Source: an uncultured Candidatus Planktophila sp.
GTDB lineage: Bacteria > Actinomycetota > Actinomycetes > Nanopelagicales > Nanopelagicaceae
Length of the DNA stretch: 64,000 nucleotides
NCBI GenBank assembly: GCA_937975715.1
Contig: CALJUA010000030.1
Coordinates: forward strand, 48,681-112,680
Direction of reading: 5' to 3'
A program made the position numbers and the translations under genes. The notes beneath the pieces were generated by a model. That model was not told the DNA's origin and ran no database searches. It was given only the letters and a program-made list of their open reading frames with translations. Positions 8,903 through 16,978 of this stretch are shown one piece after another. Numbering within the stretch: position 1 is the first letter of the stretch; each line of letters begins with the position of its first letter.

Positions 8903-10844
8903 TAAAACGGTAATTGCGTTCATCACAATCACCGGCCTTTTTCTACCGGTAACATCGCCCGTTAACGCGGCAACAGTAGGCAGTAATCAATGCATTCAAA
9001 ATGTTGACATTGCCACGGATGTTTCCGTGTTTCAGGATTCTGGTTCTTGCTACATCGCTTTTAAAGGTATTCGCACTTATGTTTGGACGCCACCCGCAAA
9101 CCTTAAAGATATAGATTTATTGGTTGTGGCCGGCGGCGGTGGCGGCGGCGCTCGACATGCCGGCGGCGGAGGCGCGGGTGGATTAATTAATGCATCCGCT
9201 ATTGCCATCTCGACGTCGAATTTATCTATCACTGTTGGTGATGGAGGCGCGGGGGGAAGTGCAACTGCGAGTGCTGGTAGTGAAGGCACTAACGGAAGCA
9301 ATTCTCAGGTTTCTGGTAATGGGATAGCTACCCAAACTGCGATTGGCGGTGGTGGTGGTGGCTACACATTGACATCAGGTTCGGGTGGCTCTAGTGGCGG
9401 CGGCGGATGCTGTGGCCAAGCAATCGGAACAGCGTCCAGTGGCCAAGGAAATATTGGTGGTTCAGGACACGTGACAGCTGGAACCATGTATGCCGGCGGT
9501 GGCGGTGGTGGAGCCTTTGCTTCTGGGTCGGCGGCATCTATCAACGGCGGCGGTAAGGGAGGTAACGGCGCCCTGATCACATGGATCACAACTAGCGCGC
9601 AGTCATCCTTAAATGTAGGCCAGAACGTTTCATCTCAAATTTACTTCGCTGGTGGAGGTGGAGGAAGTACAAGTAACTCCGGCACGGCTGGCCCAGGTGG
9701 CAACGGTGGCGGAGGTGCTGGAGCAAACACAGCATCCGTTGGTGTGGATGCAACAGCTAACACCGGCGGTGGAGGCGGCGGCTCGGGCATGAATGGCGGG
9801 GGCGCATATAAGGGAGGAAATGGCGGAAGTGGCGTTGTCGTAATCCGTTACACAATTCCAGTTGCGCACTTTGCGGCATCGTCATACACATCAGGCTCAA
9901 CAACTTGGAGCAATTTAATTACAGGGGGAACCGCAGGAACCGCTCCAGCGGGCGGCATGTTAAAGGTTATTTCTGGCCCAAGTGGCGTAATTTTTAAAGG
10001 CGTTGAGAGTTCGAACAGTGACAGAGTCATTTCATCAATCGGCTCTACTGCATCTCTTGACACAATTACTGTTGAAATGTGGATAAGGCTGAAAGATGCG
10101 GGCAATATACAAAATTCAAATGGCTCGATGCTTTTTTCGTGGGGATCGGGAAATTACAATATTTATCACTACGGGGACCAAGTAGGTTTCAATACATTTC
10201 AAAGCCAACTTTACGGTATCTCGTCATCAAGCTATAACAATGTATGGACGCACTATGTCTTTCAAATGACAGATACCGGACCCTGGGAAAATCAGAAGAT
10301 TTATATTAATGGAGTTCTTCAGAATTCTACATGCCGCATCTCGCCGTCGAATTGCACAAGCTCCCAGCCGCGTGTTTTCGATTCTTCTGGCTCATTTCAA
10401 CTTATGGATAATCCCTACTCTGCCAATAGTTGGAATGCAAAAGCAGATCTTGGTTTAGTTAGAATTTACAACAGAGACCTCTCTGCAGCGCAGGTATTAG
10501 AGAACTTTACGATTACTCAACCGGATTACGTAATGCCAGTGAATACTGTTGGTTCACTCAGCTCATCTGGTGGAGCCATGAAAGGAAAAACTGTTTCACT
10601 TACGCTCTCTACTTTCGTAGATGGAAAGGTCCAATTTATGGTTGCTGGAAAGCGAATCCCAGGATGTATTTCAAAGGAGACAACAGGTTCATATCCAAGT
10701 TTTTCTGCGACATGTCTTTGGAAGCCATCAATATCTGGTTCGGCGATGCTAACAGCCCGGCTGATCCCTAATGACTCAACTTTCTCCATTTCTACATCTA
10801 CTCCGCTCAGCCTCTTTATTTCACGCAGAAGCGATAGGCGCTAA
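8874..10844 (+). CDS. Secreted glycine-rich protein with LamG-like domain
   Basis: An exported protein of 656 residues and unknown role. Residues 1-32 form a signal peptide (KR start, hydrophobic core, cleavage near PVNAA). Residues about 75-325 are glycine-rich, with many GGGG runs, and end in GGSGVVVIRY, like the glycine-rich domain found in phage tail tips and adhesins. Residues about 385-550 resemble a LamG/concanavalin-A-like fold (ITVEMWIRLKD, KIYINGVLQ, LGLVRIYNRDLSAAQVLENF). Residues 561-656 form a C-terminal domain with Cys598 and Cys614 that is shared with the minus-strand protein ending at 34511. No LPXTG or C-terminal anchor is visible. ATG 8874 overlaps ribF by 29 bases, with AAGGA upstream. 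Surface adhesion or glycan binding is a guess. Confidence 0.8.
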   Translation: MKRAGLQRISKTVIAFITITGLFLPVTSPVNAATVGSNQCIQNVDIATDVSVFQDSGSCYIAFKGIRTYVWTPPANLKDIDLLVVAGGGGGGARHAGGGGAGGLINASAIAISTSNLSITVGDGGAGGSATASAGSEGTNGSNSQVSGNGIATQTAIGGGGGGYTLTSGSGGSSGGGGCCGQAIGTASSGQGNIGGSGHVTAGTMYAGGGGGGAFASGSAASINGGGKGGNGALITWITTSAQSSLNVGQNVSSQIYFAGGGGGSTSNSGTAGPGGNGGGGAGANTASVGVDATANTGGGGGGSGMNGGGAYKGGNGGSGVVVIRYTIPVAHFAASSYTSGSTTWSNLITGGTAGTAPAGGMLKVISGPSGVIFKGVESSNSDRVISSIGSTASLDTITVEMWIRLKDAGNIQNSNGSMLFSWGSGNYNIYHYGDQVGFNTFQSQLYGISSSSYNNVWTHYVFQMTDTGPWENQKIYINGVLQNSTCRISPSNCTSSQPRVFDSSGSFQLMDNPYSANSWNAKADLGLVRIYNRDLSAAQVLENFTITQPDYVMPVNTVGSLSSSGGAMKGKTVSLTLSTFVDGKVQFMVAGKRIPGCISKETTGSYPSFSATCLWKPSISGSAMLTARLIPNDSTFSISTSTPLSLFISRRSDRR

Positions 10845-10876
10845 GCGCTCAATTTGGGTTATCTCAGCCCCTAGCC

Positions 10877-10882
10877 TAGAAT
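10877..10882 (+). promoter_or_regulatory. Possible -10 element for rpsO
   Basis: TAGAAT lies about 87 bases upstream of the rpsO start, in the first gap where a promoter for rpsO could sit. No clear -35 was found. A short hairpin (CTTCCG 10909-10914 with CGGAAG 10925-10930) lies in the resulting leader. Confidence 0.4.
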
Positions 10883-10968
10883 TCAGGCTGTCTCACAAGA
10901 TTGTCGATCTTCCGAGAGTACAACCGGAAGGCCTTGCGGGTCAGGAGACTGAATGAAAAGGAAATGAA

Positions 10969-11238
10969 ATGGCATTAACACCAGAAGTAAAGAAAGAAAT
11001 CATCGCAAAGTACGGCTCATCAGCTACTGATACCGGAAGCCCTGAAGCTCAGGTCGCATTGTTGTCACGTCGTATTGACGACATCACAACTCACTTGAAG
11101 ACAAACCCACACGACCACCACAACCGTCGTGGTCTTCTTCTCTTGGTTGGACAGCGTCGCCGCATCCTTCAGTACCTTGCGAAGACAGATATCAACCGTT
11201 ACCGCGCGATTATCGAGAAGCTCGGTATCCGTCGCTAA
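10969..11238 (+). CDS. rpsO: 30S ribosomal protein S15
   Basis: Primary binding protein of the central domain of 16S rRNA, and part of an intersubunit bridge. The 89-residue length is standard. Family motifs are seen: TGSPEAQVALLSRRI, HDHHNRRGLLLLVGQRRRILQYL, and the C-terminal YRAIIEKLGIRR. AAAGGA lies upstream of ATG 10969. It precedes pnp as in many bacteria, separated here by a 213-base structured region. Confidence 0.97.
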   Translation: MALTPEVKKEIIAKYGSSATDTGSPEAQVALLSRRIDDITTHLKTNPHDHHNRRGLLLLVGQRRRILQYLAKTDINRYRAIIEKLGIRR

Positions 11239-11256
11239 TTAGTTTTTCTGCAGTGC

Positions 11257-11279
11257 CTTCAACTACGTCGTAGTTGAAG
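11257..11279 (+). ncRNA. Perfect hairpin downstream of rpsO
   Basis: The arms CTTCAACTACG (11257-11267) and CGTAGTTGAAG (11269-11279) are exact reverse complements around one base. In RNA this is a 9-bp stem with a 5-base loop. No T-tract follows, so it is more likely an mRNA end-stabilising or RNase III-type processing hairpin than an intrinsic terminator. Confidence 0.6.
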
Positions 11280-11290
11280 TTGGTAGGAAA

Positions 11291-11410
11291 GTTGGGTTGC
11301 ACAGGGCAGCCCGACTGGAGCATCAGCGCCCACGAGGATAAATGGTCCTCGGTAGTGGCTCACGGAAGCTGATAAATAAATTTCCGTGGACTTCGATCGA
11401 AGATTCATTT
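11291..11410 (+). ncRNA. Structured pnp leader RNA, probable Actino-pnp motif
   Basis: This part of the leader folds strongly on paper. Stem 1 pairs 11291-11300 with 11306-11315 (10 bp, two G-U). Stem 2 pairs CGAGGA (11333-11338) with TCCTCG (11346-11351), extended by CCAC/GTGG. ATCAGC (11322-11327) can pair with GCTGAT (11368-11373), which lies in the loop of another stem, CACGGAA (11361-11367) with TTCCGTG (11382-11388); together these make a pseudoknot. A small CTTCG/CGAAG hairpin and a run of T follow at 11391-11414. The Actino-pnp motif is known from pnp 5' UTRs of actinobacteria; position and structure fit, but no covariance search was possible. Confidence 0.65.
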
Positions 11411-11451
11411 TTTTCTCTTGTGGCGTGCTGACTTAAGTAAAGGAGCGCCCT

Positions 11452-13650
11452 ATGGAGGGTCAAGACGTAAAGTCATCAGTAGCCGTTATCGATAACGGAA
11501 AGTTCGGTAAGCGCGAGATCAAGTTTGAAACTGGTCGCCTTGCAAAGCAGGCAGCAGGAGCTGCAGCTGTTTACCTCGATGAAGAGACAATGATCTTTTC
11601 AGCGACAACAGCATCAAAGACACCTAAGGATCAATTCGACTTCTTCCCACTCACAGTGGATGTTGAAGAGAAGATGTATTCAATTGGAAAGATTCCTGGT
11701 TCATTCTTCCGCCGTGAAGGCCGTCCATCAGAAGAGGCAATTCTTACTTGCCGTTTGATCGACCGCCCACTGCGCCCATCATTTGTAAAGGGCCTTCGTA
11801 ACGAAGTTCAGATTGTTGTGACAGTAATGGCACTCAACCCTGATCACATGTACGACGTACTTGCGATTAACGCAGCATCAATCTCAACACAGCTTGCAGG
11901 TTTGCCGTTCTCTGGTCCAATCGGCGGTGTACGTGTTGCACTTATCGATGGTCAGTGGGTCGCATTCCCTAACCACTCACAGGTTGAGAACGCAGTATTC
12001 GACATGGTCGTTGCAGGTCGCGTAACAGCTGATGACGTTGCAATCATGATGGTTGAAGCTGAAGCAACTTCACGCACAATCGAACTCATTGCAGGCGGAG
12101 CGCCAACACCAACTGAAGAAGTTGTTGCACAGGGTCTCGATGCGGCAAAGCCGTTCATCCGCGTTCTCTGCGAAGCACAGTCAAAGCTTGCTGCTGTTGC
12201 AGCAAAGCCAACAGCTGAATTCCCTGTTTATCTCGATTACCAGGCTGATGCATTCGACGCTGTCTATGCAGAAGTTAAGGATTCACTCGCAGCAGCACTT
12301 ACCATCGCAGGTAAGCAGGAGCGTGAGACAAAGATTGATGAGATCTCTGATGCAGTTAAGGAGAAGCTCGCTGCGCAGTTCGAAGGCCGTGAGAAGGAAA
12401 TCTCAGCAGCATTCCGCTCTGTCACTAAGAAGCTTGTTCGTCAGCGCGTGCTTCGCGACAAGATTCGTATCGATGGCCGCGGTCTCCGCGATATCCGTGC
12501 ATTGTCTGCAGAGGTAGAGGTAATTCCTCGCGTTCACGGTTCAGCAATCTTCGAGCGCGGCGAGACACAGATTCTTGGAATCACAACTCTTAATATGCTT
12601 AAGATGGAGATGCAGCTCGATACTCTGAGCCCAGAGACATCAAAGCGTTACATGCACAACTACAACTTCCCACCATATTCAACTGGTGAGACAGGTCGTG
12701 TTGGTACACCTAAGCGTCGCGAAATCGGCCACGGTGCACTTGCAGAGCGCGCACTTATTCCTGTACTTCCAACTCGCGCAGAGTTCCCTTATGCAATCCG
12801 TCAGGTATCTGAAGCACTTGGATCAAATGGTTCAACATCAATGGGTTCAGTCTGTGCATCAACACTTTCAATGCTTCAAGCCGGTGTGCCACTTAAGGCT
12901 CCAGTTGCAGGTATTGCAATGGGTCTTATCTCAGATGATGTTGATGGCAAGGTTGAATACGTTGCGCTCACAGATATCCTCGGTGCAGAAGATGCATTTG
13001 GAGATATGGACTTTAAGGTCGCAGGAACAAAGGACTTCGTTACAGCTCTCCAGCTCGATACAAAGCTCGATGGAATTCCTGCATCAGTTCTTGCTGGCGC
13101 TCTTCACCAGGCAAAGGAAGCGCGTCTTGCGATTCTCGATGTCATGAACGAGGCAATCGATACACCTGATGAGATGAGCCAATACGCTCCTCGAATCATC
13201 TCTGTAAAGATTCCTGTCGATCAGATTGGTGCTGTTATCGGCCCTAAGGGCAAGATCATCAACCAGATTCAGGATGAGACAGGCGCTGAAATCTCAATCG
13301 AAGATGACGGAACTATCTACATCGGTGCAACTGATGGGCCATCTGCAGAGGCTGCGCGTGCGCAGATCAATGCAATTGCTAACCCAACAATGCCTGAGGT
13401 CGGAGAGCGTTACCTAGGAACAGTCGTCAAGCTTGCAACATTCGGTGCATTTGTATCGTTAATGCCAGGCAAGGATGGACTCCTTCACGTTTCACAGATT
13501 CGCAAGATGCATGGCGGAAAGCGAATTGAGAACATTGAAGATGTCATGAAGGTCGGAGATAAGGTCCAGGTTGAGATCGGCGAGATCGATCCAAAGGGCA
13601 AGCTATCTCTCGTTCCAGTTCTCGAAGAAGGCGCAGCTTCAGCTGAGTAA
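11452..13650 (+). CDS. pnp: Polynucleotide phosphorylase
   Basis: Phosphorolytic 3'-5' exoribonuclease of the RNA degradation machinery. The 732 residues contain two RNase PH domains with the linking helical domain. The second has IDGRGLRDIRALSAEVEVIP and the phosphate/metal region GSVCASTLSMLQAGVP. A KH domain (IGAVIGPKGKIINQIQDETG) and a C-terminal S1 domain (RYLGTVVKLATFGAFVSL) follow. AGGAG precedes ATG 11452. It has a long structured leader (see 11291-11410), which in other bacteria is where PNPase autoregulates. Its stop overlaps the next start (TAATG). Confidence 0.97.
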   Translation: MEGQDVKSSVAVIDNGKFGKREIKFETGRLAKQAAGAAAVYLDEETMIFSATTASKTPKDQFDFFPLTVDVEEKMYSIGKIPGSFFRREGRPSEEAILTCRLIDRPLRPSFVKGLRNEVQIVVTVMALNPDHMYDVLAINAASISTQLAGLPFSGPIGGVRVALIDGQWVAFPNHSQVENAVFDMVVAGRVTADDVAIMMVEAEATSRTIELIAGGAPTPTEEVVAQGLDAAKPFIRVLCEAQSKLAAVAAKPTAEFPVYLDYQADAFDAVYAEVKDSLAAALTIAGKQERETKIDEISDAVKEKLAAQFEGREKEISAAFRSVTKKLVRQRVLRDKIRIDGRGLRDIRALSAEVEVIPRVHGSAIFERGETQILGITTLNMLKMEMQLDTLSPETSKRYMHNYNFPPYSTGETGRVGTPKRREIGHGALAERALIPVLPTRAEFPYAIRQVSEALGSNGSTSMGSVCASTLSMLQAGVPLKAPVAGIAMGLISDDVDGKVEYVALTDILGAEDAFGDMDFKVAGTKDFVTALQLDTKLDGIPASVLAGALHQAKEARLAILDVMNEAIDTPDEMSQYAPRIISVKIPVDQIGAVIGPKGKIINQIQDETGAEISIEDDGTIYIGATDGPSAEAARAQINAIANPTMPEVGERYLGTVVKLATFGAFVSLMPGKDGLLHVSQIRKMHGGKRIENIEDVMKVGDKVQVEIGEIDPKGKLSLVPVLEEGAASAE

Positions 13651-14927
13651 TGTCTGTTAAGAGAACGGTCCACTCCAGCGGTCTGCGCATTGTTACAGAG
13701 GAAGTTCCATCTGTTCGAAGCGCAGCTGTTGGTATCTGGGTCAATGTAGGTTCACGTGATGAAGCACCGGCTACGGCCGGTGCTTCTCATTTTCTTGAAC
13801 ACCTACTTTTTAAAGGCACTAAGTCACGTACGGCGTTAGAGATTTCATCTTCTATCGAATCCGTCGGTGGCGAGATGAATGCCTTTACATCGAAGGAGTA
13901 CACCTGCTTCTACGCGCGTGTGATTGATACTGATTTACCGATGGCGATCGATGTCGTCAGCGACTTGATTACATCTTCGATTGTCACAGCGCTCGATGTC
14001 GATGCCGAGCGCAAAGTCGTTCTTGAAGAAATTGCCATGCGCGATGATGATCCATCAGATCTCGTGCACGACCTCTTTAGCGATACTTACTATGGTGATA
14101 CTCCGATCGGTCGTCCTATCCTGGGCACGGTCGAGAGCATCACAAGAATGTCTCGCAATACAGTCTTTAACTATTACAAGAAGAAGTACCAACCATCAGA
14201 TCTTGTTGTCGCTGTAGCTGGAAACATCAAGCACAAGCGCGTCGTTGCAATGGTGGAAGAAGCGCTCTCGCGCGATAACTTCCTTGATGTTGTTGGCACA
14301 CCAAATATTCGTCCAAATACGCCAATCAAAAAGGGGCCACAGACCCCGGTTGGTTTGATGTATCGCAAGACTGAGCAAGCTCACATGCTGTACGGCATGG
14401 AGGGCGTTGCTCGAGCAGATAGCCGCCGCTTTGCAATGGGCGTAATGTCTGCAGCCCTCGGTGGGGGAATGTCATCACGACTCTTCCAAGAGATCCGTGA
14501 AAAGCGCGGCCTTGCATACTCTGTCTATGCATATGCACAACAATTTGCCGGCAGCGGAACACTTGGTTTCTATGCAGGATGCAATCCAACAAAGGCAGTC
14601 GAGGTCGTTGAAATCATCCGCGAAGTATTGGCAGATGTAGCCGATAACGGCATGACTCACGAGGAAATCGAACGCGCTAAGGGCGCAGTTCGTGGTTCAT
14701 TGGTATTAAGTCAAGAGGATTCAGGTTCACGTATGAGCCGTATTGGCAAGAATGAAATTGTTTATGGGCAGGTCATGGACTTTGACGACATCTTGAAGGC
14801 AATTTCAGCCGTAAGCGCAGAAGACATTCGCGAAATTGCTGGCGAGTATTTGACTAAAACGCCTACCCTTGCACTCGTTGGACCATTTAAGAATCCATCT
14901 AAGTTTGAGAAGGTGTTGAACTCATGA
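13650..14927 (+). CDS. M16 family zinc metallopeptidase
   Basis: A processing-peptidase-like protein of 425 residues. The inverted zinc motif HxxEH is seen as H47-F-L-E50-H51 in ASHFLEHLLFKGT, with the downstream glutamate region (AERKVVLEEIAMRDDDP). The second, inactive-type domain follows, with RGLAYSVYAY. No signal peptide is seen, so it is probably cytoplasmic. It lies directly behind pnp with a TAATG overlap and overlaps dapB by ATGA, the usual pnp-M16-dapB order of actinobacteria. The physiological substrate is unknown. Confidence 0.92.
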   Translation: MSVKRTVHSSGLRIVTEEVPSVRSAAVGIWVNVGSRDEAPATAGASHFLEHLLFKGTKSRTALEISSSIESVGGEMNAFTSKEYTCFYARVIDTDLPMAIDVVSDLITSSIVTALDVDAERKVVLEEIAMRDDDPSDLVHDLFSDTYYGDTPIGRPILGTVESITRMSRNTVFNYYKKKYQPSDLVVAVAGNIKHKRVVAMVEEALSRDNFLDVVGTPNIRPNTPIKKGPQTPVGLMYRKTEQAHMLYGMEGVARADSRRFAMGVMSAALGGGMSSRLFQEIREKRGLAYSVYAYAQQFAGSGTLGFYAGCNPTKAVEVVEIIREVLADVADNGMTHEEIERAKGAVRGSLVLSQEDSGSRMSRIGKNEIVYGQVMDFDDILKAISAVSAEDIREIAGEYLTKTPTLALVGPFKNPSKFEKVLNS

Positions 14928-15661
14928 TCAAAGTAGGCGTCCTTGGTGCTCGCGGTCGTATGGGCTCTGAAGTAGTGAAGGCTGTTAGCGAAAGCGCTGA
15001 TTGCGAACTCGTCGCTTCGCTTGATCAAGGTGACTCACTCGACGCTCTTGTCAGCGCAGGCGCGCAGGTTGTCGTTGATTTCACAACTCCTGATGTCGTT
15101 ATGGGCAATCTCGAATTTCTTATCAAGAACAATATTCATGCAGTCGTTGGAACAACTGGTTTCTCAGATGATCGCATCGCACAGCTCAATTCATGGCTTG
15201 CATCAAATCCAAAGGCGGGCGTTCTGATTGCCCCTAACTTTGCAATTGGCGCAGTATTGATGATGGAGTTCGCGGAAAAGGCTGCAAAGTTCTTCGAATC
15301 CGCAGAGATTATTGAACTTCACCACCCCAATAAAGTGGATGCGCCTTCAGGTACAGCGTCTCGCACAGCAGCGTTGATTTCAGATGCTCGCAAGCGTGCA
15401 GGCCTATCTGCAATGCCGGATGCAACATCAACGTCACTTGATGGCGCACGCGGTGCCAATGTAGGAGATGTTCCTGTTCACTCAGTGCGTCTTCGTGGCC
15501 TGATTGCACATCAAGAGGTTCTCTTCGGTGGACTTGGCGAGACTCTCACTATTCGCCACGATTCATTGGATCGCGCTGGATTTATGCCTGGTGTATTGCT
15601 TGGCGTTCGTCAGGTTTCATCACATCCAGGGCTGACGGTCGGCCTTGAAAAGTTTATGTAA
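14924..15661 (+). CDS. dapB: 4-hydroxy-tetrahydrodipicolinate reductase
   Basis: Reduces the DapA product in the lysine/diaminopimelate pathway using NAD(P)H. The 245 residues open with a Rossmann motif (GVLGARGRMGSEV), carry GTTGF for cofactor contact, and hold the catalytic histidine/lysine segment ELHHPNKVDAPSGTA. The length is normal for the family. It overlaps the peptidase gene by ATGA. dapA lies 2 kb downstream behind thyX rather than adjacent. Confidence 0.96.
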   Translation: MIKVGVLGARGRMGSEVVKAVSESADCELVASLDQGDSLDALVSAGAQVVVDFTTPDVVMGNLEFLIKNNIHAVVGTTGFSDDRIAQLNSWLASNPKAGVLIAPNFAIGAVLMMEFAEKAAKFFESAEIIELHHPNKVDAPSGTASRTAALISDARKRAGLSAMPDATSTSLDGARGANVGDVPVHSVRLRGLIAHQEVLFGGLGETLTIRHDSLDRAGFMPGVLLGVRQVSSHPGLTVGLEKFM

Positions 15662-15686
15662 CTACTAGGTCAAACAGGAGAAGAAA

Positions 15687-15953
15687 ATGTCATCACATCC
15701 AGAGATCACAATGTACGGAGCTGATTGGTGTGGAGATTGCCGCCGTTCAAAGCGTCTTCTCGAAGAGCTCGATGTTCAGATTACACATATCGATGTTGAG
15801 GCAGATACAACTGCTGCTGCAAAGGTTGTTGAGATCAACGGGGGAGCGCAGTCAATTCCTGTCATCGTCTTCCCTGATGGAACACATATGACTGAACCAT
15901 CAGATAACGACCTTAAAGCGAAGCTAGTCGCTCTTGGAGTAATTTCAGAGTAA
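15687..15953 (+). CDS. Glutaredoxin/mycoredoxin-like protein
   Basis: A small 88-residue thioredoxin-fold disulfide reductase. The active site is C15-G-D-C18 in GADWCGDCRRSKRLL, followed by the cis-proline region SIPVIVFPDG. Actinobacterial mycoredoxins use mycothiol rather than glutathione; CGDC differs from the common CGYC/CPYC. An AGGAGAA ribosome site precedes ATG 15687. The 3' end overlaps the convergent azlD by nine bases. The partner thiol is not shown by the sequence. Confidence 0.85.
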   Translation: MSSHPEITMYGADWCGDCRRSKRLLEELDVQITHIDVEADTTAAAKVVEINGGAQSIPVIVFPDGTHMTEPSDNDLKAKLVALGVISE

Positions 15954-16253
15954 ATGAAATACAGCTGCACTTGCCGCAGCTGAGCCAAGTACTACTACCG
16001 GAAACGGTGCCTTCAACATAAGAGCAATGACTGCAACGGTCATGCCAGCAACACGTTGATCAATGACAAGTACGCTCTTATTGGCAAGTGTCTGCACTGC
16101 AACAAGAGCGCTTAACAACGCAATCGGTATCAACGTATTGATGCGCAACGCTCGAGGGTTGCTGAGATATCTCTCAGGCACGCTGTGGCCGAAGTACTTC
16201 AAGCCAAATGCGATAGCGCTGGTGCCTATTACTGCAATCCACATCTGATTCAT
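15945..16253 (-). CDS. azlD: Branched-chain amino acid exporter, small subunit (AzlD)
   Basis: A small inner-membrane protein of 102 residues with about four hydrophobic segments, matching the AzlD family (pattern FGLKYFGHSVPERYLSNPRA and a hydrophobic C-terminus). With AzlC it forms an exporter for branched-chain or azaleucine-type amino acids. The frame extends to 16268, but ATG at 16253-16251 overlaps the azlC stop as ATGA, the coupled arrangement used elsewhere here, so I chose it. It converges on the glutaredoxin gene with a nine-base overlap. Confidence 0.85.
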   Translation of the reverse strand: MNQMWIAVIGTSAIAFGLKYFGHSVPERYLSNPRALRINTLIPIALLSALVAVQTLANKSVLVIDQRVAGMTVAVIALMLKAPFPVVVLGSAAASAAVFHLL

Positions 16254-16936
16254 GAACGCACCTTCCAACCAAATGCCACAGCCAATAGCGCAGTACTAAT
16301 AATCGGAATTCCCGCTGCAACAAAGGGCGTCAAAGCTAGAGAAAGTGCCATGGCAGCGACGGCGAGTGCGCGCTCCTTTTTATTCGTAAGCCTTGGCCAT
16401 ACCAGTCCTAGAAATGCAGCCGGAACAGCTGCATCAAGTCCCCATGCAGCAGGATCGCCCATCGCTTGCGCCCCGAGAGCGCCAACAACGGTGAAGAGAT
16501 TCCAGAAGAGATAGACACCGATACCGGTTAACCAAAATCCCTGACGCATTGCACTTTCACCGAGTTCGGATTGGCCGAGTGCAACACCAGTGGATTCATC
16601 AATTGTTACTTGTGCGCCAACAACTTTCTTCCACCCTTGTAACTTCATGATGGGTGCCATTCGCAATCCATAGAGAGCATTGCGAATTCCAAGAAGTGAA
16701 GCGGTGGTGATTCCTGAAATCGCGGATCCGCCTGCACCAAGGACGCCGACGACAGCGAATTGCGATGCGCCCGAGAAAGTCAGCAATGAGAGGAGACAGG
16801 TTTGGAAGAGCGAGAATCCAGCGGCGATTCCGGCAGCACCAAATGCGATTCCATAGAGGCCAACCGTGAAAGAGACGCTGAACGAGGCTGCAGCGGTGGC
16901 GCGGTTCACGTAGGACACGCGGACATTCTGCCCCAT
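16250..16936 (-). CDS. azlC: Branched-chain amino acid exporter, large subunit (AzlC)
   Basis: An integral membrane protein of 228 residues, the larger partner of AzlD. The N-terminal half has the typical AzlC pattern with AFGAAGIAAGFS and LLTFSGASQFAVVGVLGAGG; several long hydrophobic helices follow. It exports branched-chain amino acids, probably to relieve overflow; this is inferred from the family. It is divergent from thyX with only 42 bases between the two starts, so the two promoters must overlap. No operator was recognised there. Confidence 0.9.
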   Translation of the reverse strand: MGQNVRVSYVNRATAAASFSVSFTVGLYGIAFGAAGIAAGFSLFQTCLLSLLTFSGASQFAVVGVLGAGGSAISGITTASLLGIRNALYGLRMAPIMKLQGWKKVVGAQVTIDESTGVALGQSELGESAMRQGFWLTGIGVYLFWNLFTVVGALGAQAMGDPAAWGLDAAVPAAFLGLVWPRLTNKKERALAVAAMALSLALTPFVAAGIPIISTALLAVAFGWKVRS

Positions 16937-16966
16937 GGTTACAGAGATTCGAGGGGGGTGGCTAGA

Positions 16967-16972
16967 TAAGGT
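16967..16972 (+). promoter_or_regulatory. -10 element placing thyX as leaderless
   Basis: TAAGGT is followed by six bases and then ATG 16979. No Shine-Dalgarno is present. Transcription starting at or next to the A of ATG would fit. Confidence 0.55.
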
Positions 16973-16978
16973 GCGACC

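Noticed and set aside
9130..9840. Possible DNA tandem repeat array in the glycine-rich region
   Set aside because: The repetition is at protein level (glycine runs) with mixed codons and irregular spacing; no fixed DNA unit repeats, and nothing resembles CRISPR repeats and spacers.
12053..12517. Alternative frames of about 150 codons inside pnp (also near 12686-13147)
   Set aside because: These are out-of-frame readings of a conserved enzyme gene with biased codons; no homology or ribosome sites.
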